Shown: positions 8,555 to 16,863, counted from the first letter of the stretch. The stretch is 64,000 bases of DNA from Hymenobacter sp. H14-R3 (GCF_030063445.1 NZ_JASITD010000005.1:124001-188000); one strand, 5' to 3'. Notes: generated from the sequence alone by a model not told the origin. Program-made: numbers and translations.

Positions 8555-8725
8555 GCTGGGCCGTGGGCGGCTGGCAAACTATTTGCGGGGTTTGTGAATT
8601 AGTAATTAAGGAAACGTGATGAGGATATTCGGTAGATTATAACTTATTCAGGTAGGCGTTTCCCGCTGCTTGGCTACCCGGCCGAGGGCGGGATTCTTAT
8701 TTATTCTTCTCTAAAAAACAAACTA

Positions 8726-9646
8726 GTGGCCCATTACTCTATCAGCGATTTGGAGCAGCTTTCCGGTGTGAAGGCGCACACCATTCGCATCTGGGAGCAG
8801 CGCTACAACTTGCTCAAACCCAGCCGCACCGCTACCAACATCCGCACCTACGGGGAAGCGGACCTGCGCCGCCTGCTCAACGTAGCTACGCTGTGCGGGC
8901 GCGGCCAGCGCATCTCGCAGGTGGTGCGCCTGAGCGAAGAAGAATGCCAGATGGCCGCCCTGGCCCTCTGCAACGAGGTGCAGCCCGCCGATGGCCCGCG
9001 CCTCAATGCCCTCATGAGTGCCTCGCTCGACCTTGATGAGCCTCGCCTGCACCGCCTTTTCGACGAGGCCATTGGCGAGCTGGGCACCGAGGACACGCTG
9101 CTGCGCCTGGGCTACCCGCTGCTTCAGCGCCTGGCCGTGTCGTGGAAGGCCGGCTCGCTGAGCCTGGCCCAGGAGCGCCTCGTGGCCCAGTTGCTGCGCC
9201 AAGAGCTCATGGCCTCGGCCGATGCCTTGCCCCTCATTCCGCTTTCGCAGGCCGATGCGCCTCGCTGGCTGCTTTTTCTGCCCGAGGGCGAGTGGCAGGA
9301 ATTGGCGCTGCTCTTTATGAACTACGCCCTGCGGGCCCGCGGCCGGCAGGTGCTTTACCTGGGCCCCAACCTGCCGCTTGCCGATGTAGTGGCCGCTGCG
9401 CAGGCTTTCCGGCCTACAGTGCTGGCTACGGTGCTCACCACCGCGCCGGCCCGCGGCCAGGTGCAAAGTTTTGCTGCTGCGCTGCGCGCGCAGTGCCCCG
9501 AAGCCACCGTTATGCTGTTTGGTTCGCTGGCTGTGCAAACCGCTGGCTTGCCCGAAGGCTGTATGCCGCTGGCTTGCCTGCACGAATTCCGCGATTTAAT
9601 TCCCTTTGTAAATCAAGGAGTTAAGTTAGAGTTAGCGGAAAAGTAA
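8726..9646 (+). CDS. MerR-family regulator with degenerate B12-binding-like domain (CarH/CarA-like)
   Basis: 306 residues. Residues 1-75 form a MerR winged helix (YSISDLEQLSGVKAHTIRIW, then EQRYNLLKPSRTATNIRTY), and residues 90-300 resemble the helical plus Rossmann cobalamin-binding module of CarH/LitR light-dependent repressors of carotenoid genes. The upper-face motif Wx9EH reads WKAGSLSLAQER (W140, E150, R151), and the lower-ligand motif GExH reads GEWQ (188-191), so both His are missing. Cobalamin binding is therefore doubtful. The start is GTG at 8726. The neighbouring ECF sigma factor and crt genes make it a likely carotenoid regulator. This may be a light-independent descendant of the family. 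Confidence 0.82.
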   Translation: MAHYSISDLEQLSGVKAHTIRIWEQRYNLLKPSRTATNIRTYGEADLRRLLNVATLCGRGQRISQVVRLSEEECQMAALALCNEVQPADGPRLNALMSASLDLDEPRLHRLFDEAIGELGTEDTLLRLGYPLLQRLAVSWKAGSLSLAQERLVAQLLRQELMASADALPLIPLSQADAPRWLLFLPEGEWQELALLFMNYALRARGRQVLYLGPNLPLADVVAAAQAFRPTVLATVLTTAPARGQVQSFAAALRAQCPEATVMLFGSLAVQTAGLPEGCMPLACLHEFRDLIPFVNQGVKLELAEK

Positions 9647-9772
9647 CGCGCGTATACCATCTGCCGGGCAATCTTGTACGTACACAGGTCCGCCTCGGCC
9701 AGCCGACTGGAAGGAGGCGAACAAAAGCTGAGAAAACTATCGGTTGGTGAGCCGTATTACCGGCCCATGCGT

Positions 9773-9780
9773 TATCTTTG
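9773..9780 (+). promoter_or_regulatory. Candidate -7 promoter element TATCTTTG of the ECF sigma gene
   Basis: Exact TAnnTTTG match 31 bases before the ATG at 9812. The candidate upstream TTG (9744-9746) is farther away than usual. Confidence 0.6.
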
Positions 9781-9811
9781 TTTAAGATTCTGCTACGAAC
9801 CCTTCTACAAT

Positions 9812-10366
9812 ATGACTTCTCTGGAATTCACCTCCCAAGTGCAGAAAATTTCTTCTTCGCTTCGGCCCGTGGCCATGAACCTCACCCGCGACGCGGATGA
9901 TGCCAAGGACCTAGTGCAGGAAACGTTGCTGAAAGCACTGCTCAACAAGGACAAGTTTAAAGCGGGTACCAACTTGAAGGCATGGTTGTACACCATCATG
10001 CGCAACACCTTCATCAACAATTATAATAAGATAACCAAGCGTAGCTCCAACATCGACTCGACGGAGTACTTCCAGTACTTCAACACCGATGAGAACTACA
10101 TCACGCACAACGGCGCTACCACCGATTTTGTGGTGCGCGACATCAACGAGGCCATTGCCAGCCTGGGCACCGACTACCGCACGCCCTTCATGATGTACTA
10201 CATCGGCTACAAGTACCTGGAGATTGCCGAGAAGCTGCAAATCCCGATTGGCACCGTGAAAAACCGCATTCACATTGCCCGCAAGGACCTCAAAACTGCC
10301 CTCAAAGTATATGCCCCCGCTGGCGCCGACCGCGCCGGTAGCGTATTAGAAGAAGTAGAGGATTAG
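9812..10366 (+). CDS. ECF (sigma-70 family) RNA polymerase sigma factor
   Basis: 184 residues. Region 2 reads LTRDADDAKDLVQETLLKAL and FKAGTNLKAWLYTIMRNTFINN. Region 4 reads FMMYYIGYKYLEIAEKLQIP followed by IGTVKNRIHIARKDLK (helix-turn-helix). There is no fused anti-sigma domain and no anti-sigma gene next to it. A very similar sigma gene beside MerR and crtI/crtB is a recurring arrangement in Bacteroidota, so a role in switching on carotenoid or stress genes is likely. ATG 9812 is preferred because the promoter element at 9773-9780 lies inside a longer in-frame extension. A strong terminator follows. Confidence 0.9.
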   Translation: MTSLEFTSQVQKISSSLRPVAMNLTRDADDAKDLVQETLLKALLNKDKFKAGTNLKAWLYTIMRNTFINNYNKITKRSSNIDSTEYFQYFNTDENYITHNGATTDFVVRDINEAIASLGTDYRTPFMMYYIGYKYLEIAEKLQIPIGTVKNRIHIARKDLKTALKVYAPAGADRAGSVLEEVED

Positions 10367-10389
10367 CCAGTTGCTTCCCAAACCGAAAG

Positions 10390-10426
10390 CCGCGCCTACC
10401 GTTTATTCGGTAGGCGCGGTTTTTTT
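10390..10426 (+). terminator. Rho-independent terminator after the sigma gene
   Basis: 12-bp perfect GC-rich stem (CCGCGCCTACCG and its complement), 6-base loop, then seven T. Confidence 0.92.
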
Positions 10427-10454
10427 GTGTACCTCAAAGGCCCGCTTGCTTCTT

Positions 10455-11810
10455 ATGAATCGAAACTATATCGCCACCATCGAGGGCAACGAAACGGTGC
10501 TGGCGAAGTACGTGGAAGCCGTTTTTGCCGGTACGTGCCGGGCCACGAAGGCCTATCCCAACCCATACCGGCTGCCGGGCTACCGAGACTGCCTCGATAG
10601 CCCGCTGATAGCGTATTACCTTCAGCAACAGCCGTTTGTGTTGGCTGAGGCCACTGAGTTTGTAGAGAAGCTGCGCAAAATTGATTCCAAGGGGTTCAAC
10701 GGCATTCACTACCCCATAGATAAGTGGCTGGAAGCTACCGTCCGCGACCCGTTTTTTACGAATACCGGGGATAAGTGGAACGTGCAATACGTGCTGAATC
10801 CTGGGGTTGACTTGACCAATATCAACCCCGATTACCTGAAATTTATGTGCTACGTGGCGGTTTGCCACCTCAAATTTGGCCCCAGCTACGCCAGCGTTAC
10901 GGCCAACCGGTATTTTGATATGGTCACCGCGCTTGGCTCGGATGAAGTAGCCAAACTCAAGAAGTTCGGGAGCGGTACGCTGCCCCTCGAAGTGACTGAT
11001 TACAAGGACGCAAGCGTGAGCTGCGTAGCCAACGACGCCTTTGCCACTATAAAAATCGCGGTGAAGCAGGAAGGGCCCGAAAGCTACCGGTTGGCGCTGG
11101 GCTTCCTCAATAAGCTGCTGCAAACCGACTTTCCGCGCAGCTACACCATCGAGTTTTCGGCGCATAAAAAGCACTGGCTGCCCATCAAAGGCCTGCCCAA
11201 AAAAGGGGTTAACGCGCTGTTTGGCAATGCGGTGCGCTACGAAATCCTGTACCCCTTGTTAGTAGAATACGCCAACCTGGCGATGAAGCCCCACGAGTGG
11301 TATAATAACTTGAGCGCGGAAGATTGCGCCATGCCTTCGACGTTTGCCGTGTTTGCCTTGGGACTGGTGAGCGATACGTACTTTAGTCTGATAACCAAGT
11401 ATATGCGCACGGTGGATGAGGAGCACCAGTCCATCCAGGAGAAGTTTACGCTGGCCTTCGTGGCGCGATTTGGCATTAACAAGACGACGCTGCCCGTGTT
11501 TATGCATTGTCTGCTCTCCACGCAGTCGCACAAGCACTACAAGCTGTTTGCGGAGCAGTTCGGCACCCGCGAAAACCTGGCGCTACTGCTGGCCTGCAAG
11601 CACAATTTCGTACCGTACCTGCCCGAAGAATCCCAAGAACCAATCGACCCGGAGTTTTTAGATGATGACGTAGATACTGAGCAGCAAAGCTTGATTGCCT
11701 ACCTCTGGGAGGACGTACTGAACGCTATTTTTGGCTCCCCTACGCTAACCCCCAAGCTGTTGAAAGCCGCCAGTGAGGAGTTGCGACCGTTGTACACCGA
11801 GCTGTTTTAA
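10455..11810 (+). CDS. Protein of unknown function inserted in the carotenoid cluster
   Basis: 451 residues, not recognised. No signal peptide and no convincing transmembrane segment, so probably cytoplasmic and largely helical. Recognisable stretches include AYPNPYRLPGYRDCLDSPL, FLNKLLQTDFPRSYTIEFSA, KKHWLPIKGLPKKGVNALFG, WYNNLSAEDCAMPSTFAVFA and the acidic DPEFLDDDVDTEQQ near the end. Base composition is visibly lower in GC than the flanking genes. It sits between the sigma-gene terminator and crtI, so it interrupts the usual sigma-crtI-crtB order. The start is ATG at 10455. The function may have nothing to do with pigments. Confidence 0.75.
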   Translation: MNRNYIATIEGNETVLAKYVEAVFAGTCRATKAYPNPYRLPGYRDCLDSPLIAYYLQQQPFVLAEATEFVEKLRKIDSKGFNGIHYPIDKWLEATVRDPFFTNTGDKWNVQYVLNPGVDLTNINPDYLKFMCYVAVCHLKFGPSYASVTANRYFDMVTALGSDEVAKLKKFGSGTLPLEVTDYKDASVSCVANDAFATIKIAVKQEGPESYRLALGFLNKLLQTDFPRSYTIEFSAHKKHWLPIKGLPKKGVNALFGNAVRYEILYPLLVEYANLAMKPHEWYNNLSAEDCAMPSTFAVFALGLVSDTYFSLITKYMRTVDEEHQSIQEKFTLAFVARFGINKTTLPVFMHCLLSTQSHKHYKLFAEQFGTRENLALLLACKHNFVPYLPEESQEPIDPEFLDDDVDTEQQSLIAYLWEDVLNAIFGSPTLTPKLLKAASEELRPLYTELF

Positions 11811-11834
11811 AGAAGATAAATAATTGTTGCTCAG

Positions 11835-11849
11835 TACTTTATGAAAGTA
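11835..11849. promoter_or_regulatory. Palindrome upstream of crtI, possible operator
   Basis: Perfect 6-3-6 inverted repeat TACTTT ATG AAAGTA, 27 bases before the crtI start, in an AT-rich 65-base gap. It could be a binding site for the nearby MerR-type regulator; this is inference. Confidence 0.35.
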
Positions 11850-11875
11850 TTGATTAAACTTATAGTTACTCTAGA

Positions 11876-13348
11876 ATGCCCCACGCAGTAGTAATCGGAG
11901 CCGGCTTTGCCGGCTTATCGGCCGCCAGTAGCTTAGCCCAGGCCGGCTGGCAGGTAACGCTGCTCGAAAAGAACAGCGGCCCCGGCGGCCGGGCGCGCGT
12001 GTTTGAGGCCCAGGGTTTTACCTTCGACATGGGCCCGAGCTGGTACTGGATGCCAGGCGTGTTTGAGCAATACTTCGCCCGGTTTGGCAAAAAGGTGGCC
12101 GACTACTACGAGTTGGTGCGGCTCGACCCGTCGTACCAGGTCATGTTTGAGGGCGACGATGCTGTGGATATCCCGGCCGGCATGCCCGAGCTGCGGCAGC
12201 TATTTGAAAGCCTGGAGCCGGGCAGCGCGGCGCGGCTCGACGCCTTTCTGGCCCAGGCCAAGTACAAGTACGAGGTAGGCATCAACAAATTTGTGCAGCT
12301 GCCCAGCCGCTCGGTGCTGGAGTTTGTGGACTGGGAAATTGTGAAAGGCGCGGTGCGCCTCGACCTGCTGCAAAGCATGGCCAAGCACGCGCGCAAGTAT
12401 TTCAGCCACCCCAAGTTACTGAAGCTCATCGAGTTTCCGGTGCTGTTTCTGGGGGCCACGCCCGAGAACACGCCCGCGCTCTACTCACTCATGAATTACG
12501 CCGACCTGGCGCTGGGCACCTGGTATCCCAAGGGCGGCATGCATCAGATAGTGCGTGGCATGGTGAGCCTGGCCCAGGAGCTGGGCGTTAAAATAGAATA
12601 CGACCAGGAGGTGCGCGAGATAGTAGTGGAAAAAGGCCGCAGCACCGGCGTGCGCACCGCCAGCGGCTTCTGGCCCGCCGATGCGGTGGTGGCCGGGGCC
12701 GACTACCATCATATTGAGCAGCAAGTGCTTGCGCCTGAGTATCGGCATTATTCGCCCGCCTATTGGGACTCGCGCACCATGGCGCCGTCGTCGTTGCTGT
12801 TTTACCTGGGCGTGAACCGCCGGCTGGACCGGCTGCGGCACCACAACCTGTTTTTTGACGAAGATTTCAGCCAGCACGCCCACGAGATTTACGAGGTGCC
12901 GCAGTGGCCCAGCCGGCCGCTGTTCTACGCCTCGGTGCCCAGCATAACCGACCCCACGGTGGCGCCCGACGGCCAGGAAAACCTGTTTTTACTCGTGCCC
13001 GTGGCCCCCGACCTCGATGACCCCGAGGCCACCCGCGAGAAGTATTATAACCTGATAATGGACCGGCTCGAAAAGCACTGCGGCCATACCATCCGCGAGC
13101 ACGTAGTATACAAGCGCAGCTACGCCCACCGCGACTTCGTGGCCGACTACCACTCCTTCAAAGGCAACGCCTACGGCTTGGCTAACACGTTGAAACAGAC
13201 CGCTATCCTCAAGCCTTCGCTGAAGAGTAGCAAGGTCAGTAACTTGTACTTTACGGGCCAGCTTACGGTGCCGGGGCCGGGCGTGCCGCCTTCGCTCATT
13301 TCGGGCCAGGTGGTGGCGGGCGAGGTCATGAAGGAAATTAAGAAGTAA
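11876..13348 (+). CDS. crtI: Phytoene desaturase (CrtI)
   Basis: 490-residue FAD-dependent desaturase/isomerase that converts phytoene towards lycopene at the membrane. The N-terminal dinucleotide fold reads VVIGAGFAGLSAASSLAQAG, followed by the FAD segment LLEKNSGPGGRARVFE and FTFDMGPSWYWMP. The C-terminal bacterial phytoene desaturase signature is present around NLYFTGQLTVPGPGVPPSLI. Length and domain order are complete. The start is ATG at 11876. crtB follows after 82 bases containing a short family A repeat, so the two are probably co-transcribed. Confidence 0.95.
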   Translation: MPHAVVIGAGFAGLSAASSLAQAGWQVTLLEKNSGPGGRARVFEAQGFTFDMGPSWYWMPGVFEQYFARFGKKVADYYELVRLDPSYQVMFEGDDAVDIPAGMPELRQLFESLEPGSAARLDAFLAQAKYKYEVGINKFVQLPSRSVLEFVDWEIVKGAVRLDLLQSMAKHARKYFSHPKLLKLIEFPVLFLGATPENTPALYSLMNYADLALGTWYPKGGMHQIVRGMVSLAQELGVKIEYDQEVREIVVEKGRSTGVRTASGFWPADAVVAGADYHHIEQQVLAPEYRHYSPAYWDSRTMAPSSLLFYLGVNRRLDRLRHHNLFFDEDFSQHAHEIYEVPQWPSRPLFYASVPSITDPTVAPDGQENLFLLVPVAPDLDDPEATREKYYNLIMDRLEKHCGHTIREHVVYKRSYAHRDFVADYHSFKGNAYGLANTLKQTAILKPSLKSSKVSNLYFTGQLTVPGPGVPPSLISGQVVAGEVMKEIKK

Positions 13349-13354
13349 AAAAAC

Positions 13355-13410
13355 GTCCTTGCGAGCGCTCCATCTCTGCTTGATGCGCAGAATGTTGCGC
13401 TCGCAAGGAC
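13355..13410. repeat. Family A repeat, internally deleted 56-bp copy
   Basis: Starts 7 bases after the crtI stop. Perfect 13-bp terminal inverted repeats (GTCCTTGCGAGCG and its complement) flank only the right-arm core CATCTCTGCTTGATGCGCAG. The ends are CCTT/AAGG, where most copies have CATT/AATG, so both ends carry the matching change. Confidence 0.85.
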
Positions 13411-13430
13411 AGCCGATTTTTGATAGTCAC

Positions 13431-14273
13431 ATGGACCAACAGCAACTCTTTACCGATACCAGCCTGGCGTGCGCGCAGCTCATTACGCGGCGCTACAGCA
13501 CGTCGTTTTCGCTGGGCATCCGCACCCTGGATAAGACGCTGCACCGGGCCATTTACGCGGTGTATGGGTTTGTGCGCTGGGCCGACGAAATCGTGGACAC
13601 CTTCCATACCCAGGACAAGGCGGCGCTGCTGGCCGAGTTTGAGCGCGATACCTACGCGGCCATCGCGGCGGGCTTCAGCCTCAATCCGGTGCTGCACGCC
13701 TTTCAGTGGGCGGTGAATGCGTATCAGATTGATCACGAGTTCATTGATGCTTTTTTGCGAAGTATGGAAATGGACCTGGAGGACCGTAACTACCGCCAGG
13801 AGCTATACGAGCAATACATCTACGGCTCGGCCGAAGTGGTGGGGCTGATGTGCCTGCGCGTGTTTTGCCAGGGCCAGCCGGCGCTGTTTGAGCAGCTGAA
13901 GGCCCCGGCGCGGCGGCTGGGCGCGGCGTTTCAGAAGGTGAATTTTTTGCGCGATATCCGCTCCGACTATGAGGAGCGGGGCCGCGTGTACTTCCCTGGT
14001 CTACGCTACGAGCAGTTTGACGACGCCGCCAAGCAGGCGGTGGAAGACGATATCTGCACCGATTTTGAGGCCGCCTACGTGGGTATTCAGCAGTTGCCGC
14101 GGCCGGCCCGCATGGGCGTATATCTGGCCTACATCTACTACCTCAAGCTATTTCACAAGCTGCGGCGGGCCCCGGCCACCCAGGTGCTGGCCGAGCGCGT
14201 GCGCCTGCCCGACAATACCAAGCTGCTGCTGCTGGCCGGCTCGTGGCTGCGCTACCGCCTGCGGGCGGTGTAG
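13431..14273 (+). CDS. crtB: Phytoene synthase (CrtB)
   Basis: 280-residue squalene/phytoene synthase family enzyme that joins two geranylgeranyl diphosphates into phytoene. The first Asp-rich motif is DEIVD (52-56) within YAVYGFVRWADEIVDTFH. The second is in FLRDIRSDYEERGRVYFPGL. YGSAEVVGLMCLRVF is the usual substrate-pocket helix. ATG 13431 fits the family N-terminus and lies 20 bases after the short family A repeat. crtI is directly upstream. Confidence 0.94.
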   Translation: MDQQQLFTDTSLACAQLITRRYSTSFSLGIRTLDKTLHRAIYAVYGFVRWADEIVDTFHTQDKAALLAEFERDTYAAIAAGFSLNPVLHAFQWAVNAYQIDHEFIDAFLRSMEMDLEDRNYRQELYEQYIYGSAEVVGLMCLRVFCQGQPALFEQLKAPARRLGAAFQKVNFLRDIRSDYEERGRVYFPGLRYEQFDDAAKQAVEDDICTDFEAAYVGIQQLPRPARMGVYLAYIYYLKLFHKLRRAPATQVLAERVRLPDNTKLLLLAGSWLRYRLRAV

Positions 14274-14347
14274 GCCGGCGCGAAGCACTTTGCGCGCGGT
14301 AGCGGCGTTGGCTAAGCTCGGTAGTGGCCCCATAATTGCCTCCGCCC

Positions 14348-14355
14348 TAGCTTTG
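14348..14355 (+). promoter_or_regulatory. Candidate -7 element TAGCTTTG, near-leaderless promoter
   Basis: Exact TAnnTTTG match ending 5 bases before the ATG at 14361. It overlaps the alternative GTG at 14355, which argues for the ATG start and a very short or absent leader. Confidence 0.55.
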
Positions 14356-14360
14356 TGCCC

Positions 14361-14918
14361 ATGAAACGACTGCTTGTTCTTGTGTTGCTGAGCGCGCTGC
14401 CAGCAGCTTCCGGCGCGGCAGCGGGTCGCCCTTTACTCCGAATTTTGCCCATGTCGCCCTACCAGCCCGCCACCCTGCGCTACCACTACGAGCAAGCCGC
14501 CGCCGACAAGCAGGCCGGCGACAAATTCTACCAGCTGCTGCACGGCTACACTGGCCAGGATGCGCTAGTACTAGGCTATAAGGCTGCTTCTGAGGCTATT
14601 AAGGCCCGTGATGCCTCCATGCTCAGTAAGCTCACCTACGTGCAGCAGGCCGCCAAAACGTTTGACCAAGCCGTGGCCCTGGACGGTGACAACGCCGAAA
14701 TCCGCTTTCTGCGCTTCTCGATAGAAAGCAACCTGCCGTCCTTCCTGGGCCTGAGCAAGCACGTAGACGAGGATAAGGCTTTCTTGCTCGATGCTGCTTT
14801 GCAGCACCCCGGCTCGGGCATGGATGCCGAGGCATTTCAGACGGTGCGGGGCTTTTTGGTAGACCGCAAGCACGTGAGCGACGACGACGCCCAGCGCTTG
14901 GCCCGCGTGAAAGGGTAG
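14361..14918 (+). CDS. Putative secreted protein of unknown function in the carotenoid cluster
   Basis: 185 residues with a signal peptide (MKRLLVLVLLSALPAASGAAAG). The mature part is mostly helical: YHYEQAAADKQAGDKFYQLL, KLTYVQQAAKTFDQAVALDG and NAEIRFLRFSIESNLPSFLG, the latter resembling a tetratricopeptide-like helical pair. I see no catalytic motif. I believe similar small proteins occur beside crtB or ispH in related genomes, but I cannot name a family. It has its own candidate promoter, so it may be expressed apart from crtB. Confidence 0.72.
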   Translation: MKRLLVLVLLSALPAASGAAAGRPLLRILPMSPYQPATLRYHYEQAAADKQAGDKFYQLLHGYTGQDALVLGYKAASEAIKARDASMLSKLTYVQQAAKTFDQAVALDGDNAEIRFLRFSIESNLPSFLGLSKHVDEDKAFLLDAALQHPGSGMDAEAFQTVRGFLVDRKHVSDDDAQRLARVKG

Positions 14919-14994
14919 GCGAAAACCACTAAAAACAGCACGTTATCATTCGAAATTTGAACCCGAATGGTAACCTTGTGGGCCCGTTGGTAGT

Positions 14995-15002
14995 TAGCTT
15001 CG
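14995..15002 (+). promoter_or_regulatory. Candidate -7 element TAGCTTCG before ispH
   Basis: One base off TAnnTTTG, ending 4 bases before the ispH ATG. Same near-leaderless spacing as the preceding gene. Confidence 0.35.
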
Positions 15003-15006
15003 CGCT

Positions 15007-15861
15007 ATGCCATCTGGTTTATATCTCAGCGTTCGCATCGACCCCAACTCCGGCTTTTGCTTTGGCGTGATTTACGCCATCCAAATGGCCGAAGATATCT
15101 TGGAGGAACAAGGCTATTTATATTGCCTAGGCGACATCGTGCACAATGATGAGGAAGTGCACCGCCTGGAGCAAAAGGGCCTGCGTATCATTGGCCACGA
15201 ACAGTTTGAGGGGCTGCGCGACGAGGCGGTACTCATTCGGGCGCATGGCGAGCCGCCCAGCACCTACCAGCGGGCCATGGAAAATAACCTGACACTCATC
15301 GACGCTAGCTGCCCGGTGGTGCTCAAGCTCCAGAATCGCATCAAAACCAGCTTCGACCGACGCGAAAAAATATTCATCTACGGCAAGCACGGCCACGCCG
15401 AAGTGCTGGGCCTGCTGGGCCAGACCAGCGGTGAGGCCGTGGTGTTTGAGAGCCTCGACGAGCTGCTGCGCCACGAGCTACCCACCAATATTACGCTTTA
15501 CAGCCAGACCACAAAAAGTACGGCTTCGTTCTATACTATTAAGAATGAGCTCATTAGTCGCGGCTACAATATTAACGCCAACGACACCATCTGCCGGCAG
15601 GTGAGCAACCGCGACGAAGCTTTGAGACGCTTCGCGGCGCAGTTCGACCAAGTGGTGTTTGTGTCGGGTACTAAAAGCTCGAATGGCAAGGTGCTTTATC
15701 AGGTGTGCAAGGAAACTAATCCTCAAACGCACTTTGTATCGAATACTGAGCAGCTATGTGCCAGCTGGTTTGCGCCCGGGCAGTCGGTGGGTATTTGTGG
15801 AGCCACCAGCACGCCTATGTGGCTGATGGAGCAGGTGCGCGACGCGTTGGAGCGCTTCTAG
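15007..15861 (+). CDS. ispH: 4-hydroxy-3-methylbut-2-enyl diphosphate reductase (IspH)
   Basis: 284-residue last enzyme of the MEP pathway, an Fe-S reductase that makes IPP and DMAPP. The three cluster-ligand Cys are C18 (NSGFCFGV), C102 (DASCPVV) and C196 (DTICRQVSNR). HNDEEV, IRAHGEP, GKHGHAEVLGLLGQT and the final GICGATSTPMWLMEQV are all family hallmarks. Placement in the crt cluster makes sense because it supplies the isoprenoid precursors for CrtB. The start is ATG at 15007. A short stretch resembling repeat family C begins right at the stop codon. Confidence 0.95.
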   Translation: MPSGLYLSVRIDPNSGFCFGVIYAIQMAEDILEEQGYLYCLGDIVHNDEEVHRLEQKGLRIIGHEQFEGLRDEAVLIRAHGEPPSTYQRAMENNLTLIDASCPVVLKLQNRIKTSFDRREKIFIYGKHGHAEVLGLLGQTSGEAVVFESLDELLRHELPTNITLYSQTTKSTASFYTIKNELISRGYNINANDTICRQVSNRDEALRRFAAQFDQVVFVSGTKSSNGKVLYQVCKETNPQTHFVSNTEQLCASWFAPGQSVGICGATSTPMWLMEQVRDALERF

Positions 15862-15892
15862 ACCGCAGATTTAACGGATTTCGCAGATACGT
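15861..15892 (+). repeat. Degenerate fragment of repeat family C
   Basis: GACCGCAGATTTAACGGATTTCGCAGATACG resembles the CGCAGATTTAGACAGATTGCGC unit found after murD and ftsZ. It abuts the ispH stop codon. Confidence 0.4.
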
Positions 15893-15960
15893 CGCTTCGC
15901 TCCTTGGCTATCCTTTGGTTTGGTTTTGGGGGCTTTGGTTTAATTTAGTTTTTTTGCATT

Positions 15961-16722
15961 TTGGTAGAGGCTGTGCATTCCGTTCGGGCGGTTCCTGCTG
16001 TTGTGGAGGGGGTGCGGGTGGCCCCGGCTCCTTTGCGGGGGCGGGGTGTGCTGGCGGCGCTGGTGATTATGGCGGCCTGGGGCGGGCTGCTGGCGTTCTT
16101 GCTGGGCTGGTATCGGCCCGACTGGCGCTCACCCGCGCCCTACCTGCTGCTGCTGCTGCAAACGCACTTGTACACCGGGCTCTTCATCACGGCCCACGAT
16201 GCCATGCACGGCGTGGTGAGCCCCAATAAGCGGCTGAACAACGCCCTTGGCACGGTGTGCGCGCTGCTTTTTGCCTACAACTGGTTTCCGCGGCAGCTGC
16301 CCAAGCACCACGACCACCACCGCCACGTGGGCACCCAGGAAGACCCCGATTTTCACCCCGAGCACTACACTGGCTTCTTACCCTGGCTGCTGCGCTTCGC
16401 CTGGAACTACGTAACCTGGTGGCAGGTACTAGCGATGGCCTTGACTTACAACGTGTTGAAGCTATATTTTCCGCAGGCCAACGTCATTGCCTTTTGGATG
16501 ATACCGGCCGTGCTGGCCACGTTGCAACTATTTTTCTTCGGTACTTATTTGCCGCATCGCGGTGAGCATGAGGCTGATAACCACCATAAATCGCGCAGTC
16601 AATTGCGGCACCACGTGTGGGCTTTTGTGAGCTGCTACTTCTTTGGCTACCACTACGAGCACCACGACCAGCCCTACCTGCCTTGGTGGCGCCTGTGGCG
16701 CACCAAGGAAACCAGCCAATAG
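15961..16722 (+). CDS. crtW: Beta-carotene ketolase (CrtW type)
   Basis: 253-residue membrane di-iron oxygenase of the fatty-acid desaturase superfamily. It would add the 4-keto group to beta-ionone rings. His boxes: HDAMHG, HHDHHRHVGTQEDPDFH, and HYEHHDQPYLPWWRLW at the end, with FFGTYLPHRGEHEADNHH before it. The NPNKR-like segment SPNKRLNNALG and QEDPDFH separate it from lipid desaturases. The start is uncertain: TTG 15961 or GTG 15973. The upstream region is T-rich (TTTTTTTGCA). Together with CrtZ this predicts hydroxylated ketocarotenoids. A lycopene cyclase is not in the window and must lie elsewhere. Confidence 0.88.
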   Translation: MVEAVHSVRAVPAVVEGVRVAPAPLRGRGVLAALVIMAAWGGLLAFLLGWYRPDWRSPAPYLLLLLQTHLYTGLFITAHDAMHGVVSPNKRLNNALGTVCALLFAYNWFPRQLPKHHDHHRHVGTQEDPDFHPEHYTGFLPWLLRFAWNYVTWWQVLAMALTYNVLKLYFPQANVIAFWMIPAVLATLQLFFFGTYLPHRGEHEADNHHKSRSQLRHHVWAFVSCYFFGYHYEHHDQPYLPWWRLWRTKETSQ

Positions 16723-16802
16723 CGCTTTTCGCTGGCTATGGTCACCCACCGGCCGCCCCAAAGGGTCGACAAGGCAACAGATTAGGGAATTGGAAAAAAA
16801 CC

Positions 16803-16863
16803 AAAGCTCCGGGGGAGCGACACCCAGCGTCTGCGGAAGTTGAGTGTCGCTCCTCCGGAGCTT
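16803..16863. repeat. Inverted repeat (family I) between crtW and the sensor kinase
   Basis: Arms of about 21 bases, AAAGCTCCGGGGGAGCGACAC against GTGTCGCTCCTCCGGAGCTT, with an 18-base centre. It lies between convergent genes and could also end transcription, but lacks a T tract. The rest of 16723-16928 shows nothing else. Confidence 0.75.
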
